From: Thermohalobaculum sp050043005
GTDB taxonomy: Bacteria > Pseudomonadota > Alphaproteobacteria > Rhodobacterales > Rhodobacteraceae
DNA length: 64,000 nucleotides
Assembly (NCBI GenBank): GCA_050043005.1
Contig: JBHJIZ010000078.1
Span: 25,881-89,880 of the forward strand
Direction of reading: 5' to 3'
The position numbers were made by a program, and so were the translations under genes. The notes beneath the pieces are model-generated. The model was not told where the DNA came from. It ran no database searches and was given only the letters and a program-made list of their open reading frames with translations. Numbering within the stretch: position 1 is the first letter of the stretch; every line of letters begins with the position of its first letter. Positions 1 through 6,448 of this stretch are shown piece after piece.

Positions 1-2
1 TG

Positions 3-1034
3 GTCTACGGTCCAGTTCCCATGCCGGTCGCGGGTCGCGGCGAGGTTCTCCTTCAGGTCCTCGCTGCCGGCGTCAACAACACCGAAATCAATACGCGGCT
101 GGGATGGTATTCGTCCACTGTAACGACGGATACGGGTTCAACATCCAAGCACCAGGATTCGCACGAGGAACAAAGAGCTGACGGAGGATGGAACGCCGCG
201 ACCCCGTTTCCGTTGATCCAGGGAACGGACTGCTGTGGTCGTGTGGTCCGCATAGGTGAGGGCGTGTCGGGTGGATTGATGGGTCGACGGGTCTTGGTGC
301 GCGCCTGCATGCGACCCAAAGGCTTTGACGTGATGGACAGCGTCTGGATGGCCTCGGACTTCGATGGAGCCTTCGCAGAATACGTCAAGGTTCCCGCAAG
401 CGAAGTCTTCCCGGTCGAATGTGAGTGGTCGGACGAGGAACTGGCGACGATTCCGTGTGCCTATGGGACAGCGGAGCACATGCTGCACCGGGCGCAAGTT
501 GGACAGGATGACACAGTTTTAGTTGCGGGGGCGTCCGGCGGTGTCGGCTCGGCCGTCGTCCAACTGGCCAAGCGCCGGGGTGCGCACGTCACGGCGGTTA
601 CAAGCAAAAGTAAAGCTGAACAAGTTCGCGCGATCGGCGCTGACGTTGTCGTAGAGCGCGGTGGCGATCTCACCCGCGAGTTGGGACAGGAATCGATCGA
701 CGTCGTAGTGGACAACGTTGCCGGCGCCAGCTTTCCACAAATGCTCAAGGCTCTCCGGCGAGGCGGGCGTCTCGTGTCGTCCGGTGCCATCGCGGGCCCT
801 CTCGTCGAACTGGACATGCGCGACATCTACCTAAAGGACATCACTCTGATCGGATGCACGGCCTGGGATGAGCCGGTTTTCCCGGCACTGATCTCGTATA
901 TCGAAGCGAACGAAGTCCGTCCTCTCTTGGCGAAGATCTATCCCCTTAAGCAAATCGCCCTGGCGCAGCATGAATTCATCAAGAAACAGCACCTCGGCAA
1001 CTTCGTGCTGGTGCCACCGGCCCGCCCTTATTGA
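3..1034 (+). CDS. MDR-family (quinone oxidoreductase-like) dehydrogenase, 5' truncated
   Basis: Medium-chain dehydrogenase/reductase, probably an NAD(P)H-dependent quinone or enone oxidoreductase. The reading frame is open to the window edge, and the residues before the first internal ATG (position 21) already match the family, so the true start lies upstream and about 20-30 residues are missing. The N-terminal GroES-like domain shows GEVLLQV and AAGVN. The nucleotide-binding domain has AGASGGVGSA, the Rossmann glycine motif, near visible residue 175. A short hydrophilic insert (about visible residues 40-65, rich in T, S, D, H, E) follows the GWYS segment. The zinc-binding cysteine set of alcohol dehydrogenases is not evident. 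The substrate cannot be inferred. The next element downstream is a transposase remnant. Confidence 0.85.
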   Translation, partial: VYGPVPMPVAGRGEVLLQVLAAGVNNTEINTRLGWYSSTVTTDTGSTSKHQDSHEEQRADGGWNAATPFPLIQGTDCCGRVVRIGEGVSGGLMGRRVLVRACMRPKGFDVMDSVWMASDFDGAFAEYVKVPASEVFPVECEWSDEELATIPCAYGTAEHMLHRAQVGQDDTVLVAGASGGVGSAVVQLAKRRGAHVTAVTSKSKAEQVRAIGADVVVERGGDLTRELGQESIDVVVDNVAGASFPQMLKALRRGGRLVSSGAIAGPLVELDMRDIYLKDITLIGCTAWDEPVFPALISYIEANEVRPLLAKIYPLKQIALAQHEFIKKQHLGNFVLVPPARPY

Positions 1035-1099
1035 ACCGCAACACCCAGTCAAGGATCACCTGAAGACCGAACGCGCCGGATCGCTCGGCATCCGTTCGC

Positions 1100-1363
1100 G
1101 AGCCGCCATCTAGAATTACTGCGATCGAAAGTCGTCGTTCTACTAGCAACTGGCGTCGTGCCTGATCGTTGTCGAGGCCTGTGCGCCGGGGCATCACTGG
1201 GCGCGAGTACTGATCGCCATGGGGTATGACGTGCAGATCGTAACGCTTCGGTGCGTGAAGGGCTAAGTGAGGCGCGGAATGAGCGACGCGACCGATGCCA
1301 TGGCGATCTGCATTCGTTCCCACGCCCACAACGCCTTCATATACATCGTCGCGAGAAATGTGT
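1100..1363 (+). pseudogene. Degraded IS110-family transposase fragment
   Basis: No intact gene lies between 1035 and 1449. From 1162 the + strand reads LIVVEACAPGHHWARVL, then IAMGYDVQIVTLRCVKG, an in-frame TAA at 1264-1266, and VRRGMSDATDAMAIC. This follows the N-terminal DEDD catalytic domain of IS110-type transposases, whose consensus runs E-A-C...HHWAR.L...G..V......VK....R...D..DA.AI. The second acidic cluster is still recognisable at SDATDA. The upstream part appears frameshifted and the C-terminal serine-containing domain is absent. IS110 elements usually lack terminal inverted repeats, so no ends can be called. The limits given are approximate. Confidence 0.65.
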
Positions 1364-1449
1364 AGAGAGGGCGTATAAAATCAAAGCCTTGCACACATGC
1401 CGCGCGCCGACTATTTGGCTACAGAGCCGTCGGATAGAGGGGACTGAGC

Positions 1450-1725
1450 GTGGGAGCTTTGGCAGAGATTCTACTTCTTGTCTTAGGCATAGCGAAATTT
1501 CTGATTTTTGCGCATGTGATCGTCTCATTGCTGATTAACTTTCAGGTCTTGAACTTACGGCAACCTGTCGTCGGAGGAATCTGGGAGGGGTTGGAGCGGC
1601 TTTTCCAACCAGTTTATGGCCCGCTACGCAAAGCGCTTCCGGACACGCGGCCGCTTGACCTTGCGCCATTGGCTGCGCTCGTTATCGTCTACATCCTTGA
1701 GATCTTAGTGGTTAGGTTGGTGTAA
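1450..1725 (+). CDS. YggT family integral membrane protein
   Basis: A 91-residue protein with two hydrophobic segments (about residues 5-30 and 70-90) separated by a conserved amphipathic stretch. The central part, FQPVYGPLRKALPDTRPLDLAPL, is the typical YggT signature: F..PV..P.R...P......D..P. The length matches alphaproteobacterial members of about 95 residues. The start is GTG at 1450. No strong ribosome-binding site is seen. The function of the family is poorly defined; it has been linked to osmotic tolerance and to membrane or division-related processes. The gene is isolated here between a transposase remnant and an AT-rich gap. Confidence 0.85.
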   Translation: MGALAEILLLVLGIAKFLIFAHVIVSLLINFQVLNLRQPVVGGIWEGLERLFQPVYGPLRKALPDTRPLDLAPLAALVIVYILEILVVRLV

Positions 1726-2003
1726 CGGACTATCCAGCGGATCTTTGAAGTAGAAAGTGTGGGCGCTTAGATTTACAGAATAGTATGCATGAAAAAATTT
1801 TAAGATTTATTAGAGGTCGATTATGTGTAATTTGTCTTGATGATGTTTGGAGAAAGTTTTAAAATCAAGAGCCAATGTTCTTTATTGATTTGATCCGATT
1901 TTAATGTCAGAATAAATTTTTTGATTTCAGGGCAGGAATTCTAGATATCAACATACATAATGACCAGAATTATATTATACAACGGACGAAGTGCTGCTTG
2001 AAA
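1726..2003. other. AT-rich intergenic stretch
   Basis: About 280 bases between yggT and the convergently oriented glycosyltransferase gene. From about 1770 to 2000 the sequence is strikingly rich in A and T, with runs such as AAAAAATTTT, against a GC-rich background elsewhere. No open reading frame of credible composition, RNA gene or clear terminator could be recognised. The low GC content continues into the 3' end of the neighbouring glycosyltransferase gene to about 2200. Confidence 0.6.
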
Positions 2004-2918
2004 TTAGATCGCATTCTCATTAGATATTGTGCTTTGTAAATGAATCGATGATTTCTCATAAAAATTTCGTAAAGATGAAAATACTGATTCAGTATATTTC
2101 ATTAGTGATGCGTCGGAGGTAGAGTTCTTGTCGTAAATATCCCAGTATTCTTGAGTGTATCTTTGATCATAAAGCCCAGAACCACGTTTAGCCTTTCTCA
2201 AAAACTCTGAGCGAGATCGTGTTGCATAGTGATTGACTTGTGCCCATTCATGGACGCCGTCGACGAGTGGTAGGCGCAGGGCCGGAGCCGCATCTTTGTA
2301 GAGGCGGGTGTAGTAAAACGCCTCTGGGATCTGAATGCCTCGTCCATGCAACCAGTGCTTTCGGCACTCGCGAAAGCTTGGTCTCAGCGTCGGCCGGTGG
2401 GTGTGCAGGCTCTCGATCGATGACGACCATCTGAAGAGCGTTTTGACCGGTTCGTGCAATTGATGATCCGTAGATGCAGCGCGCGTGAAACGTTCGATCA
2501 CAAGAGCATCTTGCCAGTGCTCTTGACCGTTTGAGCCGAAGATCTTCCAATGTACGGCGAAGCCGTCTGCCCCATTCAGTCGACCGATCAGATCATCGAC
2601 CTGCCCCTGTCCGAGGTGAATGTTCAAGAATTCGTCGATGTCGAGCCACATGACCCAATCACCATCACGCCATGGTAGCCGCTCGCCGATGCGCGATGCC
2701 GCGTGGAGTTGCGCAGCGACACCATCGGGAACAGGGTTGCGGATGTGCGTCAACCAGCCCAGTTCTGCGATTGCATCCAGCAGGGCCGGGGTATTGTCAT
2801 CACAGTCATTCGTACAAACCACGATGTGATCGAAGCCGATCAGGCGATGGTAGGCGACCCACTCGAGGACGTAGGGCGCCTCGTTGCGCATGCATGAAAA
2901 CAGGAACTTTCGTGACAT
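2004..2918 (-). CDS. Glycosyltransferase family 2-like protein
   Basis: A 304-residue putative glycosyltransferase of the Glyco_tranf_2_4 type. The N-terminus reads KFLFSCMRNEAPYVLEWVAYH, the usual start of this family (R-N-E...EW...H...G). A nucleotide-sugar binding DxD-like motif appears as WLDIDEF at about residues 93-99. The acceptor and donor sugars are unknown. Its start lies one base before the stop of the upstream chromate transporter gene on the same strand, so it may be co-transcribed. The last quarter of the gene is noticeably AT-rich compared with the rest, which may mean acquisition or a recombination joint. It is not linked to other polysaccharide genes here. Confidence 0.85.
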   Translation of the reverse strand: MSRKFLFSCMRNEAPYVLEWVAYHRLIGFDHIVVCTNDCDDNTPALLDAIAELGWLTHIRNPVPDGVAAQLHAASRIGERLPWRDGDWVMWLDIDEFLNIHLGQGQVDDLIGRLNGADGFAVHWKIFGSNGQEHWQDALVIERFTRAASTDHQLHEPVKTLFRWSSSIESLHTHRPTLRPSFRECRKHWLHGRGIQIPEAFYYTRLYKDAAPALRLPLVDGVHEWAQVNHYATRSRSEFLRKAKRGSGLYDQRYTQEYWDIYDKNSTSDASLMKYTESVFSSLRNFYEKSSIHLQSTISNENAI

Positions 2919-4148
2919 TCACCAGAGCCCGGTCAAATGAAGGATAAGACCCGCTGCGATGCCGCTGCCAACGAGAGCCATCATTCCGGCGCGCAGCCTA
3001 AAGACAAGGACCATTGCTCCGAGGAAGAGTGCGATTTTGATCCACTCCGGATCGGATGGGCCTTTGGGTAAAAAAGCCGCTTCTGCAAGATATACAGCGA
3101 GGTTGGCGATAACTCCGACCACCGCGGCCGAGACGCCGTTCAGAAGGCGCCGTGCGAGCGGGACGGAATGCAGGCGTTCGACCGCCGGTGCGAAGGACAG
3201 GATGAGCGCGAAGCTGGGTGCGAAGGTGTAGAAGGTTGCGAGCAGCGCAGTTGTTGCGCCCAAAGTGAACTCGGGCGCCGTGGACCAGCCCGCGAAATAG
3301 CCCGCATAGGTGTTGACCAGGATCAGCGGGCCCGGCGTCGCCTCGGCGATTGCGAGACCGTTCAACATCTCGGCCGGTGTCAACCAAGCATACGTCTCGA
3401 CCGCCTGATCGGCCACGAAGGGCAGCACCGCATAGGCGCCGCCAAAGGTCACCAACGCGGCCGTCGTGAACAGGGTTGCCACGCCGTCGAACGGATCGGG
3501 CCCGAAGACCGTGCGCGCGACTAGATAGACAGCGACGACCAGCCCGGCCGTGATGCCCAGAGTCTTGGCCGCCGTTGTCCAGACCGAAGGACCGGCCTGG
3601 GGCGTGGGGCCAATCTGATCTCCCGCAGGGAGTGCCAGCCCGGCCAGAGCCGCCATGGCCACGACGAGCGGGAAGGGTAAGTTGAGGAAGTACAGCGCGA
3701 CGAACGCCGCAACGGCCAGCGCGATGTGCAAGGGGCCTGAGATCGCGCGCCCGGCCAGTTTACGCATTGCCGCCAAAACAAGTGCGATTACAACGGGTTG
3801 CACGCCTGCGAAGATCGCAGCCACCAAGGGCACCTGTCCGTGTGCCGCCGCGATCCAGGCCAGTGCGATCATCAGGATCATGCCGGGCACGACAAAGGCA
3901 AGGCCCGCGAACAGGCCGCCCCAAAGCCCGTGCAAGCGCCATCCAAGCCAGGTCGCGAGCTGCTGCGCCTCGGGTCCTGGCAGCATCATCGAGAACGCGA
4001 GGCCGCGGTCGAAGCTCTCCGCCGGAACCCAGCCGCGACGGGTCACTACCTCGTCCTGCATCAGCGCGATCTGCCCGGCCGGGCCGCCGAAAGACAGCAG
4101 GCCGATCTTGGTCCAGACCGGCAGAGCCTCGGAGAATCGCGGCGTCAT
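2919..4148 (-). CDS. chrA: Chromate transporter (CHR family)
   Basis: A 409-residue membrane protein of the chromate ion transporter family, a two-half (long-chain) ChrA. The N-terminal half shows the family motif FGGPAGQIALMQ near residues 20-31, followed by LPGPEAQQLATWLGW. The repeat in the second half reads FGGAYAVLPFV and ATPGPLILVNTYAGY. About ten hydrophobic segments are visible. ChrA exports chromate using the membrane potential and gives chromate resistance. The start codon overlaps the stop of the rhodanese gene by four bases (ATGA), so the two are translationally coupled. Whether this copy truly confers chromate resistance cannot be told from sequence. Confidence 0.93.
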   Translation of the reverse strand: MTPRFSEALPVWTKIGLLSFGGPAGQIALMQDEVVTRRGWVPAESFDRGLAFSMMLPGPEAQQLATWLGWRLHGLWGGLFAGLAFVVPGMILMIALAWIAAAHGQVPLVAAIFAGVQPVVIALVLAAMRKLAGRAISGPLHIALAVAAFVALYFLNLPFPLVVAMAALAGLALPAGDQIGPTPQAGPSVWTTAAKTLGITAGLVVAVYLVARTVFGPDPFDGVATLFTTAALVTFGGAYAVLPFVADQAVETYAWLTPAEMLNGLAIAEATPGPLILVNTYAGYFAGWSTAPEFTLGATTALLATFYTFAPSFALILSFAPAVERLHSVPLARRLLNGVSAAVVGVIANLAVYLAEAAFLPKGPSDPEWIKIALFLGAMVLVFRLRAGMMALVGSGIAAGLILHLTGLW

Positions 4149-4486
4149 TGGCGGATGTCCTCGAGCGTTGCCCCCGCGGCCACGAGCGCTTCGTAACCGC
4201 CCGTCACATAGCAGGAATCGCGCCCGTGGAGTAGCAGGAGGGCACAGGCAAATTGGCTCACCTCATGGCCGTGGACGCAGAAGGTGACGAGCTTGCCGCG
4301 CGCCTGTGTCAGAGGATCCAAGTGGTTGAATTCAAATGGATTTCGACTGAGCGCGCCAGAAATCCGATGGCCGGAAGCAAGTGCTGCGGGCGTCTTGCGC
4401 AGGTCGATCAGGGTAGCACCTTCGCGCACGATTTGCAGAGCCCGGGTGGCTGAGATTGTGGGTAAGTGGAAGGGTTCATCAAGCAT
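4145..4486 (-). CDS. Rhodanese-like domain protein linked to chrA
   Basis: A 113-residue single rhodanese domain. It contains IDLRKTPA (the CH2A-like region, about residues 32-39) and the active-site loop FCVHGHEVSQ with cysteine near residue 70. The C-terminal helix reads GGYEALVAAGA. Such domains carry persulfide sulfur or act as redox sensors. The gene overlaps chrA by four bases, and rhodaneses are often found beside chromate transport genes, so a role in chromate or sulfur-stress handling is plausible but inferred. The ATG at 4486 is preceded by a weak GGGGAA sequence. Confidence 0.85.
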   Translation of the reverse strand: MLDEPFHLPTISATRALQIVREGATLIDLRKTPAALASGHRISGALSRNPFEFNHLDPLTQARGKLVTFCVHGHEVSQFACALLLLHGRDSCYVTGGYEALVAAGATLEDIRQ

Positions 4487-4965
4487 GAATCATCGTTCCC
4501 CGAAACAGGGCCGATGCGATGCTTGGGCCGGAAAGCCTGACAGCGGGAGATCGCGTTACCCCGCTCCGATTGGCTACCATGCAGGTCAAGGCGGTTCAAG
4601 TTTGGCGCGATCTTCCGAAGTCGCCAAACGTGCGAACGTGTTGCGCGAATTCGTCGTTTCGCTGAGGATCGCGCGGTCGTCCGACGGCAAGTTAACCAGT
4701 CCGGAGGTGTCCCCGAAGACATACCGGAATCATGCCGCATCGGTAGTGCAAAGGTATTTCTTTCGTATGGCTTTGGTAACAACGCGGAGTCGGCTCGGAA
4801 AGGTTAACCGTGCTAAGCCATTGGTTATATTGGAGGCGCGTCAGCCAGCGCGATGCGAGACCGAGCGCACTTGGCCGGGACCGAGACGATCCAAATGGTG
4901 GGCTGGGAGCCCACCCTACGATTGCGTTTAAAGATCGGTGATGTCGCGACGTCAATCCTGAGCAA
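4487..4965. other. Gene-poor gap of 479 bases with one perfect hairpin
   Basis: This lies between the rhodanese gene start and the 3' end of the nuclease-like gene, both on the minus strand. Open frames exist on both strands but have no recognisable motifs and unconvincing codon use. The only clear structure is the hairpin at 4897-4915. The promoter for rhodanese-chrA should lie here; no convincing -35/-10 pair was identified. Confidence 0.5.
4897..4915. repeat. Perfect 8-bp hairpin, REP-like
   Basis: GGTGGGCT (4897-4904), loop GGG, then AGCCCACC (4908-4915). The right flank CCTACG resembles the edge of dispersed GTAGGGTGGGC-type palindromic elements known from many proteobacterial genomes. 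There is no T-run on either side, so an intrinsic terminator is less likely. It lies about 50 bases past the stop of the minus-strand nuclease-like gene and could still act in transcript end formation. Confidence 0.45.
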
Positions 4966-5964
4966 TCATTGCAGTTCAAGCTCTTTCTCGGGTTTCGTGG
5001 CCTGAGCGACTGGCGGAATCCACTGATATGTATCGCGAGTGACCACAAACGGTGGGCGTCCTGCCACACCCTTCAGAAGCCGCTGCGGCGTATGCCAGCG
5101 CTGCTTTGCATCCTCCATGGATCGCCCAGGTTGGGTATAGATGCTCAGCAGGTTTCTCACCGTGCCAGCGTCGTATCGCCTTTCGACGATCCGGATGATC
5201 AGCAGTGTGCCCTCGCCGTTGAGCCACGACCGCCAGATCGCGTTCCGGATTTCCTTGTTTTCTTCGAATTCCTTGCGAATGCGGCGTTTCAGCCCCCACG
5301 CGTTCAGGGCCAGCACGGCCTGTTGAAAGGCGCTCGCAGCGGCGCCGACCGTCGCCATGCGCTGTTGCATGCGTGTGACCGAGGGTGGGACGACGATCTC
5401 CATCGGGCTGCCGATCACGGCCTTGGTCAGCGGGACGTTGGCCTTGGCATTCGGACCCTTCGTGGAACCGGTCGAGGGCGGGCCGCCTTTGGTGTTCGGG
5501 AGTTTGTCGAGAGACAGGAACGTGACGCCCTTTCCGGCCAGGGACTTCGTGACACCGCTGGCACTTCCGCCTTCGCCAATCACCACCAACTCTACCGATT
5601 TCGTCGGAAGCGTCGCGCCGGTCTTGATGGCGCTGTTCGCAACGTTCAAACGTTGAACGATGTCTTCCTTGAATGGCAGATCCTTCATGCCTTTGACGTG
5701 CGCAAGCAGGTTGCCAAAGTTCTTCGACAAGTTGGTCGTCAAGGCACTGGCAGAACTGACGTTGCCCGCGCGTTTGAACGCCTTGTTGTCGTAAATAATG
5801 AGATGTTGAGTTTTGGGATTGTATGCGAGGCCGTCGAATCCAGGAGCGTTTATCTTGTGCCCTTGTGAGCCGCTGGGCCCATCGACGATCATGTATCCCT
5901 TCTGTCCAAGTCTAAAGGCTGCCGTCTGTTCGCCGTAGTATCCTCTGTCTTGTCCTGCAGACAT
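4966..5964 (-). CDS. Orphan protein with PD-(D/E)XK-like nuclease domain
   Basis: A 332-residue protein of no firmly recognised family. Residues 1-156 look like a restriction-endonuclease fold: Glu12 in an N-terminal helix (GYYGEQTAAF), Asp44 in PGFDGLAY, and Asp59-x-Lys61 in IIYDNKAF, that is D-x14-D-x-K, followed by two strand-like segments (VELVVIGEG and GVTFLSLDK). Residues 157-200 are a G/P/T/K-rich linker. Residues 200-332 form a basic, partly hydrophobic helical region (ALNAWGLKRRIRKEFEE). No signal peptide is seen. ATG at 5964 is chosen because GAGGG lies eight bases upstream; a TTG eight codons earlier is also in frame. It may be a toxin-type or defence nuclease, which is inference. 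No immunity gene is identified with confidence. Confidence 0.7.
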   Translation of the reverse strand: MSAGQDRGYYGEQTAAFRLGQKGYMIVDGPSGSQGHKINAPGFDGLAYNPKTQHLIIYDNKAFKRAGNVSSASALTTNLSKNFGNLLAHVKGMKDLPFKEDIVQRLNVANSAIKTGATLPTKSVELVVIGEGGSASGVTKSLAGKGVTFLSLDKLPNTKGGPPSTGSTKGPNAKANVPLTKAVIGSPMEIVVPPSVTRMQQRMATVGAAASAFQQAVLALNAWGLKRRIRKEFEENKEIRNAIWRSWLNGEGTLLIIRIVERRYDAGTVRNLLSIYTQPGRSMEDAKQRWHTPQRLLKGVAGRPPFVVTRDTYQWIPPVAQATKPEKELELQ

Positions 5965-6124
5965 TGCAGATGCCCTCTGCTGTTGCAACCTCAGCGCGCA
6001 TTTTACCGCTCAACTCGACTTACGAGAACGATTCGGTTGCTGTTTTCGCGATGTTTATTTGCGATCGACGTTGGTGTTCGCAGTTGAAATTTCACGAGAT
6101 TTGTGGTGGCCGGTTGCCGAGAGC

Positions 6125-6346
6125 ATGGCGGTTTGCGCGCGGGCCGTGATTGACGGTTTCATCGGTGTCCGGCTGAAAGCGGCAGGGAACGAGGTTGCAA
6201 ACGCCAACCGGTCTTCTGTTGCGCTTAATGGAGAGTATGACGGTTGGGGGAAGTTCGAAAACATTCTGGAAGAACAAGAGAAGTCCGGCGACACGGCGCA
6301 GATCGCGCCGTGTTTTGAAACGGAGAAGGACCTCTCCGAGTCATAG
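6125..6346 (+). CDS. Possible small protein divergent from the nuclease-like gene
   Basis: A doubtful 73-residue reading frame; a TTG at 6059 would extend it to 95 residues. The C-terminal half is acidic and looks protein-like (GEYDGWGKFENILEEQEK). There is no good ribosome-binding site and no recognised domain, and an overlapping frame on the other strand is of similar length. It is listed because it is the only candidate gene between the nuclease-like gene and the molybdenum hydroxylase gene, and it is divergent from the former. The rest of the 5965-6448 gap shows nothing else. Confidence 0.22.
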   Translation: MAVCARAVIDGFIGVRLKAAGNEVANANRSSVALNGEYDGWGKFENILEEQEKSGDTAQIAPCFETEKDLSES

Positions 6347-6448
6347 TTCAAGATTTACTTAAGTGCGTATGGACGTACGCACGCAGTCTACCCGGATCGG
6401 TAGACCGGAGATCTTCGTTTTGTTTTCGAGTGCGAAGACTGCTTGGCT

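Noticed and set aside
4487..4965. tRNA or small-protein gene in the gap
   Set aside because: No cloverleaf-like arms or T-loop sequence were found, and the frames lack ribosome sites and recognisable motifs.
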